Shown here piece after piece: positions 1 to 7,792 of a DNA stretch of 64,000 nucleotides. A program made the position numbers and the translations under genes. The notes under the pieces were generated by a model, which made no database searches, was not told where the DNA came from, and saw nothing but the letters and a program-made list of their open reading frames with translations. Numbering within the stretch: the stretch's first letter is position 1; every line of letters begins with the position of its first letter. This stretch comes from SpSt-539 sp964549445 (lineage in GTDB: Bacteria > Planctomycetota > Phycisphaerae > UBA1845 > UTPLA1). The stretch lies in the NCBI GenBank assembly GCA_964549445.1, contig CAZJVS010000005.1:1-64000 (forward strand), read 5' to 3'.

Positions 1-323
1 GTCAGAACGAGACGTACACGATCGTCGTGACGAACCAGGGCTCGGCGGACGACACGAATATCAAGATCGTCTGCGAGATTCCGCCGCAGATGTCGTTTGT
101 CTCCGCCGGTGGCGCGACGAACGGCAATGCATCTGGTAACACGGTCACCTTTGACGCTCTGCCGCGGCTTGGGCCGAAGGAGCGGGCGACGTTCAAGCTT
201 GTCGCCAAGGGCATCAACACGGCCGGAAATGATACGGCCGACGTGCGGTTCCGAACGACCATGACGACCGATCAGACGACGTCACCGGTCGAAGAAACGG
301 AGAGCACGCACATCTACGAGTAA
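1..323 (+). CDS. C-terminal end of a DUF11-type secreted protein (partial)
   Basis: The reading frame is open from the left edge (first full codon at base 3) and stops with TAA at 321-323, so only about 106 C-terminal residues are present. They form one beta-sandwich module of the DUF11 kind: an ETYTIVVTNQGS stretch, an alternating hydrophobic middle (VTFDALPRLGP), and a tail rich in Thr and Glu. Such modules are normally strung in tandem in large cell-surface or exported proteins. There is no membrane anchor or sorting motif at this end. The gene converges on the minus-strand lipid-transport operon, with a shared hairpin between them. The overall function cannot be judged from this fragment. 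Confidence 0.75.
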   Translation, partial: QNETYTIVVTNQGSADDTNIKIVCEIPPQMSFVSAGGATNGNASGNTVTFDALPRLGPKERATFKLVAKGINTAGNDTADVRFRTTMTTDQTTSPVEETESTHIYE

Positions 324-357
324 GGCACGAAGCCTGAAAGCAGACGAGGAAGAAAAC

Positions 358-387
358 GGGGTCCGGTCGCACCTGCGGCCGGGCCCC
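358..387. terminator. Bidirectional terminator hairpin between converging genes
   Basis: A 14-base arm (358-371) pairs with 374-387 without any mismatch if two G-T wobbles are allowed; the arms start GGGGTCCGG and end CCGGGCCCC. It lies between the stop of the upstream plus-strand gene (323) and the stop of the minus-strand mlaE-like gene (396). The plus side is followed by a short T-rich stretch (TGTTATT) and the minus side by CGTTTTC. Position and symmetry fit a terminator used from both directions. Confidence 0.7.
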
Positions 388-395
388 GACTGTTA

Positions 396-1262
396 TTACA
401 ATCCCCAGGCGTAGAAAACCGCAGTGAACATAACGTCGGTCGTGATTAGCGCGACGATCGACTTGATCACGGTATTCGTCGTGGCACGCCCGACGCCTTC
501 GGCTCCGCCGGAGACCGAAAGCCCCTCCAGGCACGCAATCACGGAAATGAGCATGCCAAAGACGCCCGCTTTCACCAGGCCGGTGAGAAAGTCCTTATGA
601 CCGATCGCCTGGCGTGAATAGCTCAAGTATTCGCTCATGCTGATATTCAGCACGCCGGTGGCCGTAATCAGCCCCCCCACCAACCCCATGACGTCCGCGA
701 TCACGGCAAGCGCCGTCAGCATGCCGATCGTCGCCAGCACGCGCGGAACAACGAGAAACCGCAATGGATTCAGCGCCGTCGCCTTCAGCGCCTTGATCTC
801 TTCCCCCTCGACCATCGTGCCGATCTCCGCCGCGATGCTCGCGCCAGCGAATCCGGACAGAACAACCGCCGACAGCAGCGGACCGAGCTCGCGAAACATC
901 GCGATGCCGACGACATCGGCGACCCGCGCCAGCTGCCCGTATGACTTCAGCGTCGGAGCCATCTGCAACGCCAGGATGATCCCCACGAAAGTCTGCACCA
1001 GCACGATGATCGGAATGGATTGCACGCCGACCCGCACCGCCTGGTCGATAGCAGCGCTCCGCCCCATGCGCCCGCGCATCGCCGGCCGAATCCAGGGAAT
1101 CGTGTCGCGGATCAGCACGGCCATCTTGCCGATGAACGCCGCGACGCTGCGCGCCGTCTCAAGAACGGTGTACCCCGCCAGTCCGACGTTTAGTGCCAGC
1201 CGGTAGAAGATTGATCGCGCCGGGGGCGCTTCGCCGTTCGAAGCCGGTGCGGCGTCGCTCAT
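396..1262 (-). CDS. mlaE: MlaE-family lipid ABC transporter permease
   Basis: The 288-residue product is the membrane permease of an Mla-type lipid transporter in the inner membrane. It has the MlaE family pattern: an amphipathic N-terminal helix, then about five to six membrane segments, with the conserved FRELGPLLSAVVLSG and AEIGTMV regions (about residues 125-150) that contact the ATPase. The length is slightly above the usual 260. It is the last gene of a minus-strand operon and its ATG overlaps the STAS gene by 4 bases (ATGA), so the two are translationally coupled. Its ATPase (mlaF) and MCE protein (mlaD) are at the other end of the same operon, about 3.3 kb upstream, which is an unusual split. 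Identification as a lipid transporter permease is secure; the substrate is not known from sequence. Confidence 0.93.
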   Translation of the reverse strand: MSDAAPASNGEAPPARSIFYRLALNVGLAGYTVLETARSVAAFIGKMAVLIRDTIPWIRPAMRGRMGRSAAIDQAVRVGVQSIPIIVLVQTFVGIILALQMAPTLKSYGQLARVADVVGIAMFRELGPLLSAVVLSGFAGASIAAEIGTMVEGEEIKALKATALNPLRFLVVPRVLATIGMLTALAVIADVMGLVGGLITATGVLNISMSEYLSYSRQAIGHKDFLTGLVKAGVFGMLISVIACLEGLSVSGGAEGVGRATTNTVIKSIVALITTDVMFTAVFYAWGL

Positions 1263-1615
1263 GCCTGGATCGCCTGCTCCTCGGTCGCAAAAATGTTGAA
1301 GAACTTGTCGAGCTTGGTGATCTCAAAGACACTTCGAACCCGCTGCGATAGATTGACCAGCGCAAGCTTGCCTTTGTACGCATTCACGCGCCGCAGCAGC
1401 TCGACAAGGGTCCCAACGCCCGACGAATCCATGTACGCGACGTCGGTCATGTTCAGGACGAGCCGCTTGGGGCGATTCGCCGCGACGTTGACCAGCGCCG
1501 CGTGCAGCGCCGGCGACTGGTGCAGGTCGATCTCGCCCGACAATACCACCACCGTGGCCTCGGGTCCCTCCCGGATTTCCTTCATCACCGAGGATGCTGA
1601 CGGTTTTGTCGACAT
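1259..1615 (-). CDS. STAS-domain protein (anti-anti-sigma or MlaB-like)
   Basis: This 118-residue protein is a single STAS domain. The phospho-acceptor loop reads YMDSSGVGTL (about residues 61-70), so the serine that RsbW/SpoIIAB kinases phosphorylate is conserved. Family knowledge gives two roles: an anti-anti-sigma factor that binds an anti-sigma kinase, or an MlaB-type subunit that binds the MlaF ATPase of lipid transporters. Both partners are in this operon: an RsbW-like kinase directly upstream (6-base gap) and the MlaE permease directly downstream (4-base overlap). The ATG at 1613-1615 is preceded by GGATAGGA. Which role applies, or whether both do, cannot be decided from sequence. Confidence 0.9.
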   Translation of the reverse strand: MSTKPSASSVMKEIREGPEATVVVLSGEIDLHQSPALHAALVNVAANRPKRLVLNMTDVAYMDSSGVGTLVELLRRVNAYKGKLALVNLSQRVRSVFEITKLDKFFNIFATEEQAIQA

Positions 1616-1621
1616 GCCTTC

Positions 1622-2101
1622 CTATCCTTGCAACGCGCCGGCCGCCGCCGACCCCGCCGTGCCGTATTTGACCATCCGGAGCAGCATTCCGCCATCGGAC
1701 GGGCAAGTGTACTCGACGCTGTCCATTATTGTTCGCATGATGTGCACGCCGAGGCCGCCGGGCCGCACGTCATTCAAGTCCCGACCGCGAATCGTCGCAG
1801 GATCGACCTGGCGTCCGTGATCGCGAACGCTGATTTGAATTCCACGCCGTCCGTCCGAACCATCGAGCCCCTCGAGCGTGATATGGATCGGCTGGTCCTT
1901 CAATCCGCTGTATCCATGGCGGATGACGTTTGCAAGTGCCTCATCCAGCGCGAGCGTGACCTTGTAAACGTCTTCCGAGGTAAATGCTTCCATCTCCGCC
2001 ACTCGCGCCAGCGCGCTGCGAACCACCGCCAGACTTCCGGCGTTGCTCGTGATCGTCAGCTCGACGTGTCGTGCCGGATTAATCCGACCCTCCGTGGTCA
2101 T
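1622..2101 (-). CDS. RsbW/SpoIIAB-like anti-sigma serine kinase (HATPase_c_2)
   Basis: The product (159 residues) is a GHKL-type ATPase of the RsbW/SpoIIAB class, which phosphorylates STAS proteins on serine and sequesters sigma factors. The N box shows as ALDEALANVIRHG (about residues 55-67) and the G1 box as ISVRDHGRQVD, followed by GGLGVHIMRTIMD. The frame is open up to 2197, but the ATG at 2099-2101 is preferred because it follows AGGAG at a good distance and avoids overlapping the upstream lipoprotein gene. It ends 6 bases before the STAS gene, its probable substrate. No sigma factor gene lies in the window, so the regulated target is unknown. Confidence 0.88.
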   Translation of the reverse strand: MTTEGRINPARHVELTITSNAGSLAVVRSALARVAEMEAFTSEDVYKVTLALDEALANVIRHGYSGLKDQPIHITLEGLDGSDGRRGIQISVRDHGRQVDPATIRGRDLNDVRPGGLGVHIMRTIMDSVEYTCPSDGGMLLRMVKYGTAGSAAAGALQG

Positions 2102-2114
2102 GACCGACTCCTGA

Positions 2115-2525
2115 TCAGTGTGACAATTCCGGTCGCGTGGCGTCCGCCGCGGCAGAAGCGGGCTCGACGCCGGATGGTCGCGTGGTCGTCCGCGCAAAGT
2201 CGCCGTCGTTCACGGCTCGACGCCAACGGTCGATGGCGGCGACCCGCTGCGACGATGGAGCGGCAAAGTCGTAACCCATGCGCGTCCCCGTGATCCGCTC
2301 CAGCGCCAATATCGCAAAGAACCGGACGGCATCGTCCTCGTCGTCGAGACGGTCCACCAACAGCGGCACGGCCGATCGATCGCGCGCATCGCCGGCCGCC
2401 TTGATCGCCAGGATCCGGGTGCCCGCGTCGGACGACTGAATCCCGGCGCGCGAAACCGGATCGACGCACCCGCCCAGCGAGAAGACCGTCGCACACGTCA
2501 GGAGGAACCCGGCGCCGCGTTGCAT
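2115..2525 (-). CDS. Small HEAT-repeat lipoprotein
   Basis: The 136-residue product starts with a lipoprotein signal peptide ending in the lipobox LGGC (about residues 16-19), so it should be lipid-anchored outside the cytoplasm. The mature part has one or two HEAT-like helical repeats (AGDARDRSAVPLLVDRLDDE and AVRFFAILALERI), which usually serve protein-protein contact. The ATG at 2523-2525 was chosen over the upstream in-frame start (2579) because the signal peptide begins here. It lies 13 bases before the kinase gene and 94 bases after rtcB, with a possible internal promoter in that gap. Its role in the operon is unknown. Confidence 0.75.
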   Translation of the reverse strand: MQRGAGFLLTCATVFSLGGCVDPVSRAGIQSSDAGTRILAIKAAGDARDRSAVPLLVDRLDDEDDAVRFFAILALERITGTRMGYDFAAPSSQRVAAIDRWRRAVNDGDFARTTTRPSGVEPASAAADATRPELSH

Positions 2526-2584
2526 GAACCTTGCTCGACTCCGCCGTTCGACGTGCCCGAAGCCATCTGACCGACGCACATCCC

Positions 2585-2613
2585 ATTCTACACGCCTCGC
2601 CGACTGCGCCCAA
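2585..2613 (-). promoter_or_regulatory. Possible internal promoter TTGGGC-17-TAGAAT
   Basis: On the minus strand TTGGGC (2613-2608) is followed after 17 bases by TAGAAT (2590-2585), in the gap between rtcB and the HEAT lipoprotein gene. The -10 hexamer is the same as that seen before several other genes in the window. It would let the lipoprotein, kinase, STAS and mlaE genes be expressed apart from the upstream half of the operon. Only the TTG of the -35 box matches well. Confidence 0.45.
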
Positions 2614-2619
2614 TCGGTC

Positions 2620-4089
2620 TCAACCCTTGATGACGCCGATCGGTCGCATGCGACAGACGCGCCGGCTCAGTCCCGCCTCGTCCACCACGCGGACGACTTC
2701 ATTTACGTCCTTATACGCGTCCGGCTGCTCCTCATCCAGACCGGTTCGCCCGCGCGCACGCGCGATAATCCCGCGATCCCGGAGCTCGCGCCGAATGTCG
2801 CGGCCCTTTGCCGCTCGAATCGCCGCCCCGCGCGAGAGTCGCCGCCCAGCACCGTGGCACGTGCTTCCAAATGTCTGCTCCATTGCACCGGGCTGACCGA
2901 CCAGGACATAGCTCGCGCGTCCCATATCTCCGGGAATCAGAACCGGCTGCCCAATGGCCCGATACGGCTCCGGCACCTCCGGGTGTCCGGGCGGAAAAGC
3001 CCGCGTCGCTCCCTTGCGATGGACGCACACCTCGCGCGACTTTCCATCGACGACGTGCATCTCGAGTTTCGCGATGTTGTGCGCAACGTCATAGACGACG
3101 CGCATCCCAAGCCCGCGCGACGTCTTCTCAAAGACCCGACTGAAAACCTCGCGCGCCAGATGCGTCATGATCTGCCGGTTCGTCCATGCGAAGTTCGCCG
3201 CCGCCCGCATCGCCGCGAGATACCGCTGTCCCTCCCGCGAATGAACCGGCGCACAAACAAGCTGCCGGTCGGGAAGCCGGATGCCGAGCTTCTCCGGCAG
3301 GTCCCGAAGCTGGTGAATCGCATCTTCGCAGACCTGGTATCCCAGTCCGCGCGATCCCGAGTGAATCATCACCACTACCTGACCCGCTGAGAGCCCCATG
3401 ACCGACGCGGCATCGGCATGAAACACTTGATCGACGACCTGCACCTCCATGAAGTGATTGCCCGACCCCAGCGTTCCGCATTGGTCCTCGCCGCGCTCCG
3501 ACGCGCGATCCGAGATCGCATCGGCGTCCGCGCCCGCGATGCACCCCCCTGCTTCGGTAACGGCCACATCGTCCGCTTCGCCCAGTTCGCGCTCCACGAC
3601 CCACGGGCTTCCGTGGTTCAGAATTTTCCGAAGTTCCGCCTTCTTGAACTTGTATCGCCCGCCCTTCCCGACACCGCAGGGAACCGTATCGAAGAGCTGG
3701 TTGATCAATCGTTCCAACGATGGTTTGACATCGGCCTCAGTCAGGTCGGTGCGAATCAGACGCACACCGCAGTTGATGTCATATCCGACGCCGCCGGGAC
3801 TGATGACGCCGCCGAGTTCCGGGTCGGTCGCCGCCACGCCCCCGATGCAGAAGCCGTATCCCCAGTGAATGTCGGGCATCGCGAGACTTTGCCCGACGAT
3901 CCCCGGCAGCGTCGCCACGTTCGCCACCTGCTGAAGGCACTGGTCCCCGCGAATCGACTCGATCAAAACATCGTCCGCGTAAACCAGCCCGTCCACGCGC
4001 ATGTCGGCCCGATGGCTGCGTGGAATCCGCCAGCAACAACTGCTGACCCGTTCCAGCGGTACGTCGACTTTCTGCCCCGCTACGGGCAT
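2620..4089 (-). CDS. rtcB: RNA-splicing ligase RtcB
   Basis: RtcB joins RNA 2',3'-cyclic phosphate (or 3'-phosphate) ends to 5'-OH ends using GTP and Mn2+, in RNA repair or tRNA splicing. The 489-residue product carries the family signature in order: GYDINCGVR with the metal-binding Cys (about 107), GSGNHF (His about 212), IHSGSRG (His about 243), DVAHN (His about 337), and STCHGAGR, whose His (about 412) is the residue guanylylated in the family. The start is taken at ATG 4087-4089, which follows GGAG; an in-frame TTG at 4104 has no better support. Its activator archease is encoded just upstream, separated by 18 bases. The pair is inserted in a lipid-transport operon, which is unexpected. 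Confidence 0.96.
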   Translation of the reverse strand: MPVAGQKVDVPLERVSSCCWRIPRSHRADMRVDGLVYADDVLIESIRGDQCLQQVANVATLPGIVGQSLAMPDIHWGYGFCIGGVAATDPELGGVISPGGVGYDINCGVRLIRTDLTEADVKPSLERLINQLFDTVPCGVGKGGRYKFKKAELRKILNHGSPWVVERELGEADDVAVTEAGGCIAGADADAISDRASERGEDQCGTLGSGNHFMEVQVVDQVFHADAASVMGLSAGQVVVMIHSGSRGLGYQVCEDAIHQLRDLPEKLGIRLPDRQLVCAPVHSREGQRYLAAMRAAANFAWTNRQIMTHLAREVFSRVFEKTSRGLGMRVVYDVAHNIAKLEMHVVDGKSREVCVHRKGATRAFPPGHPEVPEPYRAIGQPVLIPGDMGRASYVLVGQPGAMEQTFGSTCHGAGRRLSRGAAIRAAKGRDIRRELRDRGIIARARGRTGLDEEQPDAYKDVNEVVRVVDEAGLSRRVCRMRPIGVIKG

Positions 4090-4107
4090 GCTCTCGCGCT
4101 CCAACCA

Positions 4108-4560
4108 TCAGATGTCGAAGATCACGGCGCCGGTCAGTCCACCCGGCGATTGCTCCACGCGCAAATCATGATACGTCACCGCCTTAAGCTCGCGGCGCAG
4201 CGTACTCGATTCCGGATCGTACGCCGCGAAAGCAACGATCGCATCGAGCCGCCTTCCATCCGCGCGCAACTCGGGAATCGCCACCACCGTCCACCGCCGT
4301 CGTTCGACGTAGTACAGGATCTCGGCCAGCCAGTCGCGAAGAAGATCGGTGCGCGTCCCCGCCTCCAACCGCACCGAAATCCGCTCCTCGGCGGCCCCGT
4401 CCAACCGCTTCAGGTCGCCGATGCACGCCAACATGCCCCACGCGGCGCTCCGCAAGAGGCCGTGCCAGTCGGCCGCTCGCACCCGGATTCCGATGTCCGC
4501 CGTGTGATCGATGATCTCGAAACCCGAATCCGGCGAATCAGCCGTCGGCTCATCGGACAT
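4108..4560 (-). CDS. Archease, RtcB activator
   Basis: Archease helps RtcB become guanylylated and turn over. The 150-residue product has the family marks: FEIIDHTADIGIR near residues 14-26 with the metal-binding Asp, LLRDWLAEILYY near residue 85, and the C-terminal blocks LKAVTYHDL and IFDI. Length is normal for the family. Its start codon overlaps the end of the mlaD-like gene by 11 bases and it is followed by rtcB, so the three should be co-translated. Assignment is firm because both sequence and neighbour agree. Confidence 0.95.
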   Translation of the reverse strand: MSDEPTADSPDSGFEIIDHTADIGIRVRAADWHGLLRSAAWGMLACIGDLKRLDGAAEERISVRLEAGTRTDLLRDWLAEILYYVERRRWTVVAIPELRADGRRLDAIVAFAAYDPESSTLRRELKAVTYHDLRVEQSPGGLTGAVIFDI

Positions 4561-5905
4561 TCAACTGCTTCCAGAGCGACGCCTCGGCCTCCTTGAATTT
4601 CTGGAACGTGGTTTGCAGATCGGCCTTGATCCGCGGCAGGTCCGGATCATTCGACGGAATCTGACCATTGTAGAGATCGTTCAGTGACTTGAGCTGTGAC
4701 GTTACGTCATCGAGACTCGACGCGGCCTCGGCAAAGTTCCGCGCCGCATCGAATATCGCCTGCTGCTTTGTCTCGGTGACGCCCGGCTCCTTCAGCAGCC
4801 GCCACGGGTGCGCGAGAATGTACTTCGCCGCCGCCTTCAGATGGTCCGACGTCTGTTTGAAGTTCAGGAGCATCTGGTTGATGTTCTCCCGATTCAAAAC
4901 CATGATCGTCCGCGTCGTGTCAGTCACGACCGTGATGTCCTTCAGTGCTTTGTTCAAATCATCCATCGCGACGTTGACTTTGGACATCACGCCCGCCGTG
5001 TTGCGCACATCGAGCTGCTCGGCGATCGGATCGACGATTCGCGTGTCGAGCTTGTTGGCGGTCGATGCCACATGCTTCACCGCGTCGCCGATCGGACCGC
5101 GATTTTCCTCGAGAATCGCCGATGCCGATCGCAACCCGCCGTTGAGCGTATCGAGCGCCGTCAGGGTCTTCGCCAGCACGGTGTCGGCCTGTCCCGCCTC
5201 GAACTGGAGCTTCAGGTTTGCAGTCGTCGCGTTGATCTCGTCCATCGTCAGGTTCAGCTTCGCAAGAATCGACCGCTGCTGCTCGGCGTTGAGCTGAAAC
5301 GCCACACTTCGTGTCACCGAATTCAGATCGTCCATGGACCGTTGCAGCTTGGCCATGACCGTGCCGGCTTCATTCGCGTTGAGTTGGATTTTCACCATGC
5401 CCAGCATCGACTTCGGATTACTGCCGTCTAACTCCCGGCCAAACGAATCCAGGTATGCGTTGAACCCGCCGGGCGACGCCCCATTCAATACGTGACTCAA
5501 GTCTGCCGGCTCCGACGCGGTGCCCACATCCATCGTGAGACTGCCACCGCCGCCGAGGACGTCGCCAACGGCGCGAATCGAGCAATCCGCCCGGGGAGTC
5601 ACCGCCTTCTCAATCTTCGTGCTCACGACGAGGTAAAGGTCGTCGCCCAATTTGGGGTCGTCCGGCTTGACCGGCATCTGCCGAAGATCGACCTCCGTCA
5701 CGTAGCCGATGGGCGTGCCGGCCACGAGCACCTTGCTCCCCTTCTGCAGCGTCGGCAATGGCAGCGACTGCGCAAACCTCACCTGCATTTTCTGCATGGC
5801 GCCCGCCGTCAATGTCTGCGGCAGCCAGATCATGATGATCAGGAACAGCACAAGCACGACGATCAGCGTCGTGCCGAGCTTGACCGCATTTCGTTCGGAC
5901 GTCAT
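4550..5905 (-). CDS. mlaD: MCE/MlaD-family lipid-binding protein
   Basis: The 451-residue product is the periplasmic substrate-binding part of an Mla-type lipid transporter. It has an N-terminal cytoplasmic stub, one membrane anchor (about residues 9-30), an MCE domain (about 42-120, with VLVAGTPIGYVTEVDLR) and then a very long helical region of coiled-coil character to the C-terminus. The helical tail makes it more than twice the length of E. coli MlaD and closer to tunnel-forming MCE proteins. AAGGAG precedes the ATG. It follows the ATPase gene by 6 bases and overlaps archease by 11 bases. Confidence 0.93.
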   Translation of the reverse strand: MTSERNAVKLGTTLIVVLVLFLIIMIWLPQTLTAGAMQKMQVRFAQSLPLPTLQKGSKVLVAGTPIGYVTEVDLRQMPVKPDDPKLGDDLYLVVSTKIEKAVTPRADCSIRAVGDVLGGGGSLTMDVGTASEPADLSHVLNGASPGGFNAYLDSFGRELDGSNPKSMLGMVKIQLNANEAGTVMAKLQRSMDDLNSVTRSVAFQLNAEQQRSILAKLNLTMDEINATTANLKLQFEAGQADTVLAKTLTALDTLNGGLRSASAILEENRGPIGDAVKHVASTANKLDTRIVDPIAEQLDVRNTAGVMSKVNVAMDDLNKALKDITVVTDTTRTIMVLNRENINQMLLNFKQTSDHLKAAAKYILAHPWRLLKEPGVTETKQQAIFDAARNFAEAASSLDDVTSQLKSLNDLYNGQIPSNDPDLPRIKADLQTTFQKFKEAEASLWKQLNVR

Positions 5906-5911
5906 CTCGTA

Positions 5912-6787
5912 TCACTCCTTCTCGGGGATCAGCAGCTTTTCGTATTCGCTCAGCCCTTCGACATCCGTCAGCGGGCCGGCCGGAAAGCCGTTGAGAAACT
6001 GATTGATCAACTTCTCTTCGCGGCTGCCGAGCGACTCCGGGTCGGCCTTTCGAAGCTCGTCGAATTCCTCGACGGTGCCGATCTTCAGCACCCGGCCGCG
6101 ATCGAGCATCACCATTCGGTCGGCAATGCGAAACGCAGAGTCCATTTCGTGCGTCACCACGATGCTCGTGACATTGAGCTTCTTGGATAGATCGATGATC
6201 AACTCGTCGATCGCCGCGGACGTCACCGGGTCCAACCCGGCCGAGGGTTCGTCGTAATAGAGAATCTCAGGATCGAGCACGGTCGCCCGCGCGAGCGCGG
6301 CCCGCTTCTTCTGCCCGCCCGAGAGCTGCGACGGCATTTTCTCCCGATGAGGCAGCATGTGTACCTGTTGCAGCTTGAGCGTCACCACGATGTCAATGAT
6401 CGCCTGCTCGACCGTGCTGTGCTCCCGAAGCGGCAACGCGACGTTCTCGGCAACGCTCATCGAATTGAACAGGGCCCCGCTCTGAAACAGGATTCCAAAC
6501 TTCTTGCGGATCTCGTTCAACTCGGGTTCGGCCATGCCGACGATGTTCCGCGCCGCCGGCATCTCCTTCGTCCGGTAGCCAATTTCGCCCTCGTTGACCG
6601 TGTACTCGCCGATCATACAGTTCAGCAGCGTCGACTTGCCGCAACCCGATCCCCCCATCACCACCAGCGTCTCGCCGCGATAGACATCGCAGGTAATGCC
6701 GTCGAGCACGGGAATGCGCTTTCCATCCGGCGAATCGAAAAACTTCCGCAGATTGCGGATTGAAATGACCACGTCGTCGTCCGGCAC
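5912..6787 (-). CDS. mlaF: MlaF-family lipid ABC transporter ATPase
   Basis: This is the cytoplasmic ATPase that drives the Mla-type lipid transporter. In 291 residues it has Walker A GGSGCGKST (45-53), the ABC signature LSGGQ (155-159), Walker B ILYYDE (175-180) and the H-loop in VVTHEMDSA. Start is GTG at 6785-6787, justified by a strong GGGAGGAG just upstream. The C-terminal 40 residues extend past the nucleotide-binding fold, as in other MlaF proteins. It is the first gene of the eight-gene minus-strand operon and is probably driven by the promoter at 6813-6842. Confidence 0.95.
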   Translation of the reverse strand: MPDDDVVISIRNLRKFFDSPDGKRIPVLDGITCDVYRGETLVVMGGSGCGKSTLLNCMIGEYTVNEGEIGYRTKEMPAARNIVGMAEPELNEIRKKFGILFQSGALFNSMSVAENVALPLREHSTVEQAIIDIVVTLKLQQVHMLPHREKMPSQLSGGQKKRAALARATVLDPEILYYDEPSAGLDPVTSAAIDELIIDLSKKLNVTSIVVTHEMDSAFRIADRMVMLDRGRVLKIGTVEEFDELRKADPESLGSREEKLINQFLNGFPAGPLTDVEGLSEYEKLLIPEKE

Positions 6788-6812
6788 GCCGCTCCTCCCG
6801 AAATCACCGCGG

Positions 6813-6842
6813 ATTCTAACGCCGCCTCCTGCTTTGTGTTAC
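6813..6842 (-). promoter_or_regulatory. Probable promoter of the Mla operon
   Basis: On the minus strand GTAACA (6842-6837) and TAGAAT (6818-6813) are 18 bases apart, and transcription from about 6806 would give a leader of roughly 20 bases holding the GGGAGGAG site of mlaF. The site overlaps the region upstream of the divergent racemase gene. Confidence 0.5.
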
Positions 6843-6852
6843 GCTGATTCGA

Positions 6853-7791
6853 ATGCAGCGGATTTCAGTCATAGACTCCCATACCGCGGGCGAACCGACC
6901 CGGGTCATCGTCGATGGCGGCCCCGATCTCGGCCCCGGAACGCTTCAACAGAGATTTCAACGCCTCCGCAAGCAGCACGATTGGCTGCGCTCGGCCTCCG
7001 TCAACGAACCGCGCGGCGCCGACGCGGTGGTCGGCGCGCTCCTCTGCCCGCCCGACCGCCCGGACTCCACGACCGGCGTCATGTTCTTCAACAATGTCGG
7101 CTATCTCAACATGTGCGTCCACGGGACGATCGGCGTCGCGGAAACGCTCAAGCACCTCGGCCGAATGGCCGCCGGCCGCCATCGGATCGAGACTCCCGTC
7201 GGCGATGTCACCGCCGTGCTGCACCCTGACGGGTCAATCTCCGTTGAAAACGTCCCCTCATACCGGCTTGCGGCGGCCGTTCCGCTCGACGTTGAGGGAC
7301 TCGGCTCGATCCCGGGGGACGTCGCCTGGGGCGGAAACTGGTTCTTCCTCTGCAGCGATCACGGCCTGGATGTGAATGCAGCGAATATCGACTCGTTGCG
7401 TCTCGCTTCACTGGCCATCCGCCGGGCGCTCGTCGCTCGCGGCGTCACGGGGGCCGACGGTGCCGAAATCGACCACGTCGAGCTCTTCGGCCCAGCCCTG
7501 CGGGACGACTGCCGCAGTAAGAATTTTGTCCTTTGTCCGGGCGGGGCCTACGACCGCTCCCCGTGCGGCACTGGCACGAGCGCCAAGCTAGCCTGCCTCC
7601 ACGCCGATGGCATGCTTGCTCCGGGCGAAATCTGGCGCCAGGAGAGCATCATTGGAAGCTCGTTTGATGGGAGCGTTCGCGTCGAAGGCGAAATCCTGAT
7701 TCCCACCATCACGGGTCGCGCATGGCTGACGGCGGAATCCACGCTGTTGATCGACAAGACCGATCCGTTCGCGCATGGGATCTTGATTTGA
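6853..7791 (+). CDS. Proline racemase family protein, likely 4-hydroxyproline 2-epimerase
   Basis: Members of this family invert the alpha-carbon of proline or 4-hydroxyproline with two cysteines acting as acid and base. Both are present: Cys88 in NMCVHGTIG and Cys238 in SPCGTGTSAK. The second cysteine argues against the dehydratase branch, where one Cys is replaced. The first motif has Val where most members have Gly (MCGHG). Length (312) is slightly short of the usual 310-335 range. The DGM-then-GEIWRQESIIGSSF segment is typical of hydroxyproline epimerases. No other hydroxyproline degradation gene lies nearby. The ATG has no clear Shine-Dalgarno site. Confidence 0.85.
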   Translation: MQRISVIDSHTAGEPTRVIVDGGPDLGPGTLQQRFQRLRKQHDWLRSASVNEPRGADAVVGALLCPPDRPDSTTGVMFFNNVGYLNMCVHGTIGVAETLKHLGRMAAGRHRIETPVGDVTAVLHPDGSISVENVPSYRLAAAVPLDVEGLGSIPGDVAWGGNWFFLCSDHGLDVNAANIDSLRLASLAIRRALVARGVTGADGAEIDHVELFGPALRDDCRSKNFVLCPGGAYDRSPCGTGTSAKLACLHADGMLAPGEIWRQESIIGSSFDGSVRVEGEILIPTITGRAWLTAESTLLIDKTDPFAHGILI

Positions 7792-7792
7792 A

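Noticed and set aside
3418..4596. Plus-strand frame of 392 codons opposite rtcB and archease
   Set aside because: Shadow of two well-conserved genes; its product is Arg/His/Pro-rich without any motif.
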